A stretch of 64,000 nucleotides of DNA from Sulfitobacter sp. (lineage in GTDB: Bacteria; Pseudomonadota; Alphaproteobacteria; Rhodobacterales; Rhodobacteraceae), in contig JAFMGZ010000001.1 in NCBI GenBank assembly GCA_017854855.1, positions 62,001-126,000 on the forward strand. Direction: 5' to 3'. Under the pieces are notes generated by a model. It saw only the letters and a program-made list of their open reading frames with translations. It did not search any database and was not told where the DNA came from. Made by a program: the position numbers and the translations under genes. Below are positions 37,541 to 46,497 of this stretch, piece after piece; the stretch's first letter is position 1, and every line of letters begins with the position of its first letter.

Positions 37541-40500
37541 TCGGCGGCATCCATCTGGGCGCTGATGGAATTGCGCCGGGTGATCCAGAGACCCGCATCG
37601 CGCAAGGCGGCGAAACGGTCACGCATGGCTTGCAAGGCCTGTGGGTTTTCGGTCTCCATGAAGGCGACCAGATCGTCGCGGCCCAGGGTCGCGTCATAAT
37701 AAAGATCAAACAAATGCGCTGGCACCTCGCGGGTCAGATGCGCAAAGGCGGCAAGGTTGTCCAGCGTGGCGGCAATTTCGGCAGCACCGCGAAAGGCGTG
37801 GCGCATCATGCCGCTGGCCCAATCGGGGTTGGCGGCACGGGCGCGCACCACACGGGCGATTTCTTCGGCCATGGTGCGGGCCTTTGGGCTGCCGATCCGG
37901 GTGCTGTCGACGTGATACATCGCCGGTTTCGCCGCACCCAGATGCGCCATGGCAGCCGCAAACCCGCCTTCGTGGCTGGCATAGTCGGAGGCCAGCAGCA
38001 CGTCGGATTCGGTCAGGTCCTGAATATGGGCAAAGGTATCGGCCCCCTGCAGGCGTTGTTCCAGCGCGTGGCGATTTTGCTGCGCCTGGCCTTTGGCGTC
38101 GATGGACCATTCAGACGCTTTGAGCCATGCCTCGCCCGCAGCGGCGCGCCCTTCGTCTGAGTAATCCAGCATCGCGGCTTCCATATTCATGCCGTAAAGC
38201 CCCGGTTTAGGGCCGAAAACACGGGGGGTTTTCGTCAGATACGGGTTCATGTCTGCGGCTTCTTCACGCTCTGCCAGGGCCAGTGCGCCCGCCTCGAACA
38301 GCTGGCTGAGACCGGGGAATACATCGCGAAACAGCCCCGAGATGCGCAGGGTCACGTCAATGCGCGGCCGGTTGATCAGCGCGAGGGGAAGCACCTCAAA
38401 GCCGCTGACGCGCTCGCTTCCCTCGTCCCATTTTGGGGCCAGACCCGCGAGGTGCAGCGCCATTGCGACTTCTTCGCCGGCAGTGCGCATGGTGGCGGAG
38501 CCCCACAGGTCAACGACAAGGCCCTTGGGATAATCGCCTTCGTCCTGCAGGTGGCGGCGGATGAGTTCCTCTGCCAGTTTGACGCCCTGGGCATGGGCCG
38601 CACGGGTCGGCACGCTACGCGGATCAACGGCATAAAGGTTGCGCCCCGTGGGCAAGACGTCAGACCGTCCGCGATAGGGAGAGCCGGAGGGCCCGGATGT
38701 GACGCGCTGGCCGTTGAGGGCGCGCAGGAGGCCGTCTGTTTCGCCATCACCCAGGCCATAGGTGTGCAGCCCGTCGCCATATTGGCTTTCCTTGATATCA
38801 CAGACAAAGCGGTCGATGCGGGTGATCGCTTCGGCCATGCAGGTGTCATCGGTGATGCCAAGGTCATCCTCCACGCCTGCGGCGCGGGCCTCTGAGCGGA
38901 TCGTGTCAATCAGGCGGTCGCGGCGGGCAGGGTCGAGCCCGTCGGCGGTGGAATATTCATCCAGCAGGCGTTCTAGCTGCTGCAGGCCATCCGGTGTGGC
39001 GCTGTCTTTCATCGGGGGGGGCAGGTGGCCCAGCGTCACGGCACCGATGCGGCGTTTGGCCTGGGCGGCCTCACCGGGATCATTGACGATGAACGGGTAG
39101 ATGACCGGCAGATCGGCTGTCAGCGCCTCGGGCCAGCATGTGTCAGACAGGGCCACTGCCTTGCCCGGCAGCCATTCCAGTGTGCCATGGGCACCGATGT
39201 GGACCAGCGCGTGCATGCCCATGGCACGCAGCCACAGATAGAAGGCGACATAGGAATGGCGCGGCACGCGGGCTAGGTCGTGGTAGTCCGTGTCGCGCGC
39301 GGCGATTGCACCGCGTTCGGGTTGTAGCGCCACCAGCGCATTGCCGCAGGACTGGGCGGGGAAATGGAACGCACCATCTGAACAAAGCGGGTCTTTGGTG
39401 GCGTCGCCCCATGCGGTTTTGAGGTCTGCCTGCAGTGCCTCTGGCAGGGTTTGAAGCGCCTCGTGGTAGGCGCTGACCGGCCAGTCTATGGTGGTGCGCG
39501 GCAGGGTTTTACCAAAACCGATGGTGGGCGTAACACCGTAGCCCGCAGCGGCCAGCGTCAGCAGCATGTCCTCGGTTGAGGCCAGCGCATCGAGGCCCAC
39601 GGCATGGGCAATCTGGTCTTCGCGGCCCGGATAGGTGGACAGGACAAGCGCCAGTTTACGCTGTTCGGGCGCGGTTGTCGCCAGACGGTGCCAGCCCACG
39701 ATACGGTCCACCACAGATTTGATCCGCGCGGCATTGGCACGGTGGGAAAAGCGGGAAAACTGCAGATGCGGGTCTTTTTTCTCGGGCGCTTTAAAGCTGA
39801 CCACACCGGAAAAGATACGCCCGTCCACTTCGGGCAGAACCACATGCATGGCAAGGTCGGCAGGCGAGAGGCCGCGTTCGCTTTCGGCCCATTCTTTCTG
39901 GCGGGCCGTGGAAAGCGCGACCTGAAACACAGGACATCCCGGCGCATCAAGCGGCGATGTGCCATCGCTGCCCCGGCCAGAGAACGCGGTGGCGTTGATG
40001 ATTGCCGCAGGGGCATGGGCCGCAAGCGCTGTGTCAAGGAAGGCACGTCCGGCTTCGGCCTTGAGCGACGGGACAAACAGGCCCATTGCCGCAAAGCCGC
40101 GCGCGCGCAAGGCGCGGATCAATGCGTCAATCGGGGCCGTGTCCGCCGCCGTCAGATAGCTGCGGTAGAAGGTGACGGCAATCATCGGCGGGCCATCGGT
40201 TGGCGCGTCGCTGCCACGGGGGCATTTGGTGACGATGCCGTGGTCGGGATCGTAAAAGCCGCAGGTGGGAACCGTCTTGGTGCCGGTCACGGGGCCTGCG
40301 TAGAAACCAGCCGCAAGGGCGAGTTGCGCAAGGGCCGCCTGGGCCGCGACCGCACCGCCTGCGTCACACAGATGCGACAGGCGGCGCAGGGTTGAAACCG
40401 GCAGTGTGGAATGCGCATCAAGTGCGGGGTCCTCGCGGCCATCCGCAGGCAGGATCGCCAGTGCGATGTTGTTGCGGCGGGCGAAATCCTGCACCTGCAT

Positions 40501-40800
40501 GATGCCGTAGGGCCAGTAATTCTCGCCGCCGATCAGGCGGATCAGGATGCCTTTGGCCCCTGTTAGGGTCTGTTCGACATAGTTGTCGACCGACGCAGGG
40601 TGGCGCAGGGCCACCAGGTTGCACAGGCGCAGGGTGGGCAGTTTGCCATCCGGTCCGCCGCCCCGATGCCAGCCTGCCGCGAAAGCGCCAAGGTCGCTGT
40701 CAGAGAACGAAAGCACCACCAGATCAGCGGGCGTCTGGCCCGGATCAAAGGGTGTTTCGCTATCTTCTAGCCCATGGCTTTCGCGGAAGACGACATGCAT
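37537..40800 (-). CDS. cobN: cobaltochelatase subunit CobN
   Basis: 1087 aa; HIGAHGTLEWLPGKAVALSDTCWPEALTADLPVIYPFIVNDPGEAAQAKRRIGAVTLGHLPPP. Confidence 0.97.
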   Translation of the reverse strand: MHVVFRESHGLEDSETPFDPGQTPADLVVLSFSDSDLGAFAAGWHRGGGPDGKLPTLRLCNLVALRHPASVDNYVEQTLTGAKGILIRLIGGENYWPYGIMQVQDFARRNNIALAILPADGREDPALDAHSTLPVSTLRRLSHLCDAGGAVAAQAALAQLALAAGFYAGPVTGTKTVPTCGFYDPDHGIVTKCPRGSDAPTDGPPMIAVTFYRSYLTAADTAPIDALIRALRARGFAAMGLFVPSLKAEAGRAFLDTALAAHAPAAIINATAFSGRGSDGTSPLDAPGCPVFQVALSTARQKEWAESERGLSPADLAMHVVLPEVDGRIFSGVVSFKAPEKKDPHLQFSRFSHRANAARIKSVVDRIVGWHRLATTAPEQRKLALVLSTYPGREDQIAHAVGLDALASTEDMLLTLAAAGYGVTPTIGFGKTLPRTTIDWPVSAYHEALQTLPEALQADLKTAWGDATKDPLCSDGAFHFPAQSCGNALVALQPERGAIAARDTDYHDLARVPRHSYVAFYLWLRAMGMHALVHIGAHGTLEWLPGKAVALSDTCWPEALTADLPVIYPFIVNDPGEAAQAKRRIGAVTLGHLPPPMKDSATPDGLQQLERLLDEYSTADGLDPARRDRLIDTIRSEARAAGVEDDLGITDDTCMAEAITRIDRFVCDIKESQYGDGLHTYGLGDGETDGLLRALNGQRVTSGPSGSPYRGRSDVLPTGRNLYAVDPRSVPTRAAHAQGVKLAEELIRRHLQDEGDYPKGLVVDLWGSATMRTAGEEVAMALHLAGLAPKWDEGSERVSGFEVLPLALINRPRIDVTLRISGLFRDVFPGLSQLFEAGALALAEREEAADMNPYLTKTPRVFGPKPGLYGMNMEAAMLDYSDEGRAAAGEAWLKASEWSIDAKGQAQQNRHALEQRLQGADTFAHIQDLTESDVLLASDYASHEGGFAAAMAHLGAAKPAMYHVDSTRIGSPKARTMAEEIARVVRARAANPDWASGMMRHAFRGAAEIAATLDNLAAFAHLTREVPAHLFDLYYDATLGRDDLVAFMETENPQALQAMRDRFAALRDAGLWITRRNSISAQMDAAE

Positions 40801-40806
40801 GTCAGG

Positions 40807-41841
40807 TCACGCACCCAGAACGGCGCGGATCGCGGCGGTGTTGATGTGGTCATGTTCGGCGATCACGACCAGATGCCCCTGACGGGCATCGGCACCCCAC
40901 GGGCGGTCGAATTGCTGACGCACGCGCGCGCCCACGGCCTGAACCAGCAGGCGCATGGGTTTTCCGGTCACGGCAACATAGCCTTTGACGCGCAGGATGT
41001 GCTGTTCATTGGCCAGCCTTTCGATGGCCGCGACCAAGGCCCCTACGTCGTCGACTTCGGGCATGGGGACGACGATGGTTTCGAAATCATCGTGTTCGTG
41101 ATCGTCGTGACCATCATGATGCGAGGGGCGCGCGGCGATGTCGTCTTCGGCCTTGGCATTCAGGCCGAGGATCACGGAAGGGTCAATCACGCCTTCGCTC
41201 ATCGACAGGATCGGGATAGCGCGGGGGGATTCAGCCTCAATGATCTTGCGCGCGGCGGCAAGGCCGGTTTCACCGGCAAGGTCGGCCTTGGACATCAGAA
41301 TAATGTCGGCGCAAGCGATCTGATCCTCAAACACCTCGGACAGGGGTGTTTCATGGTCGATGCTGTCATCGGCTTTGCGCTGTTCATCAACAGCATGTTC
41401 GTCGGCCGCGAAACGCCCTGCGGCGACGGCTTCGGCGTCGGCCAGCGCGATGACGCCGTCCACGGTGATCTTGGAGCGGATCGCAGGCCAGTCGAATGCC
41501 TTGAGCAGGGGTTTGGGCAGGGCAAGGCCGGAGGTTTCGATCAGGATGTGATCTGGCCGGGTCGGCAGGGCCATCAGCGCCTCTATCGTCGGGATGAAAT
41601 CATCGGCAACGGTGCAGCAGATGCAGCCATTGGCGAGTTCGACGATGTTTTCGACGGGGCAATCTGGGATGGCGCAGCTTTTGAGGATATCGCCGTCAAC
41701 GCCGACGGTGCCGAATTCATTGACCAGCACCGCAAGGCGGCGGCCGCCTGCGTTCTGCATCAGGTGGCGGATCAGCGTGGTCTTGCCAGAGCCAAGGAAG
41801 CCGGTGATCACGGTTACCGGAATTTTGGACAGGTCGTTCAT
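40807..41841 (-). CDS. cobW: cobalamin biosynthesis GTPase CobW
   Basis: IPVTVITGFLGSGKTTLIRHLMQNAGGRRLAVLVNEFG; CICC metal motif; His/Asp-rich loop RPSHHDGHDDHEHDD; start at ATG 41841. Confidence 0.95.
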   Translation of the reverse strand: MNDLSKIPVTVITGFLGSGKTTLIRHLMQNAGGRRLAVLVNEFGTVGVDGDILKSCAIPDCPVENIVELANGCICCTVADDFIPTIEALMALPTRPDHILIETSGLALPKPLLKAFDWPAIRSKITVDGVIALADAEAVAAGRFAADEHAVDEQRKADDSIDHETPLSEVFEDQIACADIILMSKADLAGETGLAAARKIIEAESPRAIPILSMSEGVIDPSVILGLNAKAEDDIAARPSHHDGHDDHEHDDFETIVVPMPEVDDVGALVAAIERLANEQHILRVKGYVAVTGKPMRLLVQAVGARVRQQFDRPWGADARQGHLVVIAEHDHINTAAIRAVLGA

Positions 41842-42212
41842 GATGTGGTCTCCACGGGCATGTTGAAGGGGGGGACGCGGGCAAGGCTTTGCTTGCGGAA
41901 AATGGTGGGACGGTCGCGCCATGGCACCAGGCCGTCCGGGGTGGCGGCATAGGCTGCGGCACCGGCAAGGATATCGGGCGCATCGGCAAGGGTCATGCGG
42001 CCATAAACGTAGGTCCATTTGCCCGGCTCTGACAAGGCAACAGCGGCCCCTTGCGAACAGGCCGACAGGCAGGACACGCCGATGATCTGCACGCCGTCGG
42101 GCGCGCCCGCGCTGTTTAGCGCATCATGCAGCAGCGCACCGGGGCGCGGCGCGTCTTCTTCCAGCACTTCGCCGGCGCGGCAGGTGGTGCAAACGTAAAG
42201 GGTTGCGGTCAT
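41838..42212 (-). CDS. DUF1636 family protein (copy 2)
   Basis: TATLYVCTTCRAGE...IGVSCLSACSQGAAVALSEPGKWTYVYGRM. Confidence 0.87.
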   Translation of the reverse strand: MTATLYVCTTCRAGEVLEEDAPRPGALLHDALNSAGAPDGVQIIGVSCLSACSQGAAVALSEPGKWTYVYGRMTLADAPDILAGAAAYAATPDGLVPWRDRPTIFRKQSLARVPPFNMPVETTS

Positions 42213-42222
42213 TGGCCGTGCC

Positions 42223-42708
42223 TCATTCTACGGTGATCATTTGAGCGGCGAAAACGGGGGTGCCGTTCACAGCCAGCGGGCGGTGGTCATTGGTGCTGAG
42301 CGTGACTTTGACCTCAACCTCGCCCTTGGGCAGGTCGTCAAGGTGCATCCATGGGCCATAGAGACGGCCCTGTTTCTCGCCGTTGATATAGACATGGGCG
42401 TGCCCTTCGCCTGTGACATTGGCAAGGCTGGCGCGTTCGGGAGAAAAGGTGAAATTACCTGTCATCACATGCAGGTTATGGCCCGCCACCGGATCGGGCG
42501 TGACCATGATCGACAACTGCGGTGCATCCGCAGCGGGGACATCGAGGGGCGTGTCATGCATCATGGCGTGATCCGCATCTGCACCGTGATGGGCCGGATC
42601 GCCGTGATCGTGACCATCAAAGGTCACGCCATTGCCTGCGGCAATGACAAAGCCGATGCCACCACCAAAGACCAGACCGATTGCAAAGAGGGAGAGGCTG
42701 CGGCTCAT
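42223..42708 (-). CDS. membrane-anchored His-rich protein, putative metal binding
   Basis: MSRSLSLFAIGLVFGGGIGFVIAAGNGVTFDGHDHGDPAHHGADADHAMMHD...GHAHVYINGEKQGRLYGPWMHL; start ATG 42708. Confidence 0.75.
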   Translation of the reverse strand: MSRSLSLFAIGLVFGGGIGFVIAAGNGVTFDGHDHGDPAHHGADADHAMMHDTPLDVPAADAPQLSIMVTPDPVAGHNLHVMTGNFTFSPERASLANVTGEGHAHVYINGEKQGRLYGPWMHLDDLPKGEVEVKVTLSTNDHRPLAVNGTPVFAAQMITVE

Positions 42709-42709
42709 T

Positions 42710-43408
42710 TCATGACCTCGCCGGGCCGTCGGCATGGGCACCTTCGCGCTGCCAGAAATATCCCGCGAAAGACCCCAGCAGCACCCAGGCGGCAAGACCG
42801 ACGCCAAGGGCGCGCGCGGCAAAAAGAGCGCCGATTTCGGTGGGCACAGGGCCGGTGAACACATCGGGCTCTGGCGCGCCAAAGATATGGGGGGCCAGCA
42901 GCAGTATCGCCGCCCCGCCCCACGCCATCCAGTTGTCACCAAAGGCAATGAGCCAGAGTGCGGCAGCGGCCGTGGCGGCCGTGGCGAACCACCAGATCTG
43001 GCGCGCCGTTACATCAGCGGCGGCGACACCGGGCACTTCGGGTGCCAGGCCAAAGCCCGGTGCCAGGTGGAAGGCGACAAACCCCGCAATGCCCCACAAG
43101 ATGCCTGTGCGCCCATCAATCCGCGCGCCGCGATCTTCGGCGATGCCCATGGCGGCCAGCAGGATCAGCGCATAGCCGGTATAGGTCAGCATGGTGAAAA
43201 TCACGCTTAGCAGATCGCGCATGGCGTCAAAGCCGGGCAATTCTGGATGGGCCGAAACGGCTGTGGCCCCGAAATGGACCAAAGTACCGCTTTCATAAAG
43301 TTCGGCGTGCAACAGCACAGGCTGCACAAACAGCAGCTGCAAGATCCCGGCGATCAGTCCGGTGGAAGCCCCCGCAAAAAGGGCCGCGATGAGGTAACGC
43401 GCATACAT
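42710..43408 (-). CDS. cbtA: CbtA family protein, predicted cobalt transporter subunit
   Basis: MYARYLIAALFAGASTGLIAGILQLLFVQPVLLHAELYE...GIAGFVAFHLAPGFGLAPEVPG. Confidence 0.92.
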   Translation of the reverse strand: MYARYLIAALFAGASTGLIAGILQLLFVQPVLLHAELYESGTLVHFGATAVSAHPELPGFDAMRDLLSVIFTMLTYTGYALILLAAMGIAEDRGARIDGRTGILWGIAGFVAFHLAPGFGLAPEVPGVAAADVTARQIWWFATAATAAAALWLIAFGDNWMAWGGAAILLLAPHIFGAPEPDVFTGPVPTEIGALFAARALGVGLAAWVLLGSFAGYFWQREGAHADGPARS

Positions 43409-43510
43409 GGCAAAAGCTCCGGTATCGGATCGGCCTGGCCTGACTGCAAGTTGACTATTACGCCAAAGGGCGCGCTTCTGCCAAGCAGGAGCACGACCAC
43501 ATCAATCAGG

Positions 43511-43534
43511 AAAAACAAAACCGCTTTCAAACGG
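43511..43534 (-). terminator. possible weak intrinsic terminator/attenuator between cbtB and cbtA
   Basis: On -: CCGTT-TGAA-AGCGG then TTTTGTTTTT. Confidence 0.35.
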
Positions 43535-43615
43535 GCCGCTGCTTAAATGAAAATTGGGCGAGCCGCCGCGCGACACACCCAAGATCATGCTACCGGCCCG
43601 ATAAAGGCGGTCTGC

Positions 43616-43780
43616 TTAGTGGCAGGGGAACCCGGTGGCGTGACGCACATCATGGGCTGCGTCGTGCAAGGCTGCTGCCTGAACGTGGCCGGTCAGTGAA
43701 ATCACCGCAATGCCCAGTGCCAACGCGAAAAACGCAGGAACGATGCGCAGGCCGCTGCGTGTTTTTGTGATTGTCGTCAT
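43616..43780 (-). CDS. cbtB: CbtB family protein, predicted cobalt transporter subunit
   Basis: 54 aa, one TM, terminal HDAAHDVRHATGFPCH His motif; directly downstream of the cobalamin riboswitch. Confidence 0.87.
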   Translation of the reverse strand: MTTITKTRSGLRIVPAFFALALGIAVISLTGHVQAAALHDAAHDVRHATGFPCH

Positions 43781-43825
43781 GTTCTCTCTCCTTGCCGTCA
43801 CACCCGACGGCTTAATATGTCTCTC

Positions 43826-43978
43826 TCGCCTGGCAGGTCTCCTGGCTCGCGGGTCGAGGCCTTTTCCCGCCTTCCCTGTCTTGCGACAAGTGGCATATCG
43901 GGTCGGGCTCACCGCTTACAGTCGCGGGGGCGGCTTCAGCTTGGGGCGCGGACGCCTTGACTGAATTCCCTATTAGGT
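43826..43978 (-). promoter_or_regulatory. cobalamin riboswitch
   Basis: Reverse strand has the B12 box GAGCCAGGAGACCTGCCA (43831-43848), GGGAAGGCGGG, and the CCGCCCCCGCGACTGTA element (43917-43933), in the canonical order upstream of cbtB. Ends approximate. Confidence 0.93.
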
Positions 43979-44175
43979 CCCGCATACGATGGGTATGCAT
44001 CGGGACACCAAGCTCTTTCAATCTCGCACTTCGACCCTGTCTGCGCAAGGTGGAATTGCGACCTATAATGGGCTGGAAACGGGCTTGGGCTGGTGTTGTG
44101 CGGGGCGGTTGGCCATAGATAGGCGGACCTTTCTGATACGCTGGCGCGAATCCCCCCCGACCAATTGGAACGCTT

Positions 44176-45087
44176 ATGCCCGTTAACCGAACCACGCTGG
44201 CGATTGTGTATTCGCTGATGGCCATCGTCTTGTTTGATGCGATGGGGCTGATCATCAAGCATCTTTCGGTGAACTATGGGGCGGCGGAACTGTCGGCCTA
44301 TCGCAATCTGATCGGTTTGATCCCCGCAGGGCTGGTGCTGTGGAGCTCATCTGACTGGCATCGCAAGGGGCGAATCCTGCGGGTGCGCCAATGGCGGCTG
44401 GCGTTGATGCGCGGTGTGATCCTGACCTTTGCGCAGTTTTCGTTTTACCTGTCGCTGGGGTTGATGAGTTTTGCCACCGCGTCGACCATCACCTATGCCA
44501 ATGCGCTGTTTCTGGTCGCCCTGGCGGTGCCGCTTTTGGGTGAAAAGGTCGGGCTGGTCAGGTGGAGCGCGGTTTCAGTAGGCTTTGTCGGCGTAGTGCT
44601 GGTGGTCGGTCCGGGGCGTGATACGTTTTCCATGGCGGCCCTGCTGCCCTTGGCGGCGGCGTTTTGCTATGCGCTGGTGGGGGTCACCGCGCGGCTGATG
44701 GACGATGATGTGCCGACAGCGCTGATCAACCAGTATTCGTCGATTGTTGCCGCCGTGGGTGCCGTGATCTTGGTGCTGGCCACCGGCGGGTTCAGCCCGC
44801 TTGCCGCGCGCAGCGATCTGATCTGGATTGTCGCCATGGGGTGTTTTGGCGGCTGTGCCGTGCTGCTGATGATCACCGCCTACCGTATGGCAGACCAAAG
44901 CGATCTGGCCCCGTTCAGCTATTTCGGCATTCCCGTCGCATTCGTTCTGGGCTGGGTATTCTACGAAGAGGCCCCGTGGTCAGAGCTGTTTCCCGGTGCG
45001 CTGCTGATCATCGCGGGCGGCATGCTGATCATCTGGCGCGAGCGGCGCTTGCGGCAGGCTCAGACGACCACATCCTCGGCCACCTGA
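44176..45087 (+). CDS. EamA/DMT family transporter
   Basis: Ten-TM-type ORF, KHLSVNYGAAELSAYRNLIGLIPAG...FATASTITYANALFLVALAVPLLGEKV. Confidence 0.9.
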   Translation: MPVNRTTLAIVYSLMAIVLFDAMGLIIKHLSVNYGAAELSAYRNLIGLIPAGLVLWSSSDWHRKGRILRVRQWRLALMRGVILTFAQFSFYLSLGLMSFATASTITYANALFLVALAVPLLGEKVGLVRWSAVSVGFVGVVLVVGPGRDTFSMAALLPLAAAFCYALVGVTARLMDDDVPTALINQYSSIVAAVGAVILVLATGGFSPLAARSDLIWIVAMGCFGGCAVLLMITAYRMADQSDLAPFSYFGIPVAFVLGWVFYEEAPWSELFPGALLIIAGGMLIIWRERRLRQAQTTTSSAT

Positions 45088-46352
45088 TCACCGACGTCAA
45101 AGACGCGTTTGTAGCGGGCGATTTCATCGGCCGGGCCCATCGCCTTGTTTGGATTGTCCGACAGTTTGACCGTAGGCGCACCATTGGCAGAGATCGCCTT
45201 GCAAACCAACGAAAACGGGGCAAGCGCGTCATTGGGCACGAGGTTGCGGAAGTCGTTGGTCAGCAGCGTGCCCCAGCCAAAGGAGATGTTGGTCTTGCCA
45301 GCGAATTGGCTGTGCAGGTCCTTGATCTTTTCCACGTCCAGACCGTCGCTGAAGATTACCCGCTTTTGCGTGGGATCCTCGCCGCGTGATCGCCACCAGT
45401 CGATGGCAATCTGGGCGGCGGCCACCGGATCACCGCTGTCGATGCGGATGCCTGTCCAGCCTGCCAGCCAGTCGGGGGCGTTGTCCAGAAACCCCTTGGT
45501 GCCATAGGTGTCGGGCAGAATGATGCGCAGATTGCCTTCGTGTTCTTCGTGCCAGTCCTGCAAGACGTCATAGGGTGCCTTGGCCAGCGCCGCATCGGTC
45601 TTGGCCAGGGCGGCGTAGACCATGGGCAATTCATGGGCGTTGGTCCCGATCGCCTCGACCTCGCGGCTTTTGGCGATCTTGCAGTTGGAAGTGCCCGTAA
45701 AGGCATCGCCCAGACCTTCGCTCATGGCCTGAACGCACCAGTCCTGCCAAAGGTAGGAATGGCGGCGGCGGGTGCCGAAGTCAGCGATGGACAGGTCCGG
45801 AATACCGCGCAGAACCTCGATCTTTTCCCAGACGCGGGTCATGGCGCGGGCATAGAGGATCTGCAACTCGAACCGGCCCATGTTGTTCAGGACGGCGCGG
45901 CCGCGCAACTCCATCAGCACCGCAAGAGCGGGAATTTCCCACAGCATGACCTCGTGCCACTTGCCCTCAAAGGTCAGCTCATATTGGTCGCCCTTGCGCT
46001 CAAGGTGGTAGGGCGGCAGGCGCAGACCTTCGAACCATTCCATGAAATCGGGGCGGAACATCTGGCGTTTGCCGTAAAAGGTATTGCCGCGCAGCCAAGT
46101 GGATTCGCCCCGGCTGAGCGACAAAGTGCGGATATGATCGAGTTGCTCGCGCAGCTCACCTTCGTCGATCAGATGGGCCAATGGCACGTTCTTTGATCGG
46201 TTGATCAGGCTGAACCGCACCTGGGTGTCCGGCTTGTTTCTGAAAATAGACTGACACATCAATAGTTTATAGAAATCTGTGTCGATCAGGGATCGCACGA
46301 TCGGGTCGATCTTCCATTTGTGATTGTAAACGCGGGTGGCGATATCGACCAT
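45060..46352 (-). CDS. pncB: nicotinate phosphoribosyltransferase
   Basis: DPIVRSLIDTDFYKLLMCQSIFRNKPDTQVRFSLINR...DFGTRRRHSYLWQDW...GTSNCKIA...VIFSDGLDVEKI. Confidence 0.95.
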   Translation of the reverse strand: MVDIATRVYNHKWKIDPIVRSLIDTDFYKLLMCQSIFRNKPDTQVRFSLINRSKNVPLAHLIDEGELREQLDHIRTLSLSRGESTWLRGNTFYGKRQMFRPDFMEWFEGLRLPPYHLERKGDQYELTFEGKWHEVMLWEIPALAVLMELRGRAVLNNMGRFELQILYARAMTRVWEKIEVLRGIPDLSIADFGTRRRHSYLWQDWCVQAMSEGLGDAFTGTSNCKIAKSREVEAIGTNAHELPMVYAALAKTDAALAKAPYDVLQDWHEEHEGNLRIILPDTYGTKGFLDNAPDWLAGWTGIRIDSGDPVAAAQIAIDWWRSRGEDPTQKRVIFSDGLDVEKIKDLHSQFAGKTNISFGWGTLLTNDFRNLVPNDALAPFSLVCKAISANGAPTVKLSDNPNKAMGPADEIARYKRVFDVGDQVAEDVVV

Positions 46353-46497
46353 GGGATTTCCTTTGCAGTACGCGCCTTTTTGGCAAACAGGACCCCTGTG
46401 GGGCAAGGGCAAAGGTGACTGAAGCGATTTTCAAGCGCGGCATATCTATGGCACAGTGGCCCATTACTATGGTCAGAAACCAATTGGACCCTCGGAA

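Noticed and set aside
40774-41952. 392-aa + ORF
   Set aside because: Antisense to cobW; Gly/Asp/Phe-rich shadow of the real reading frame.
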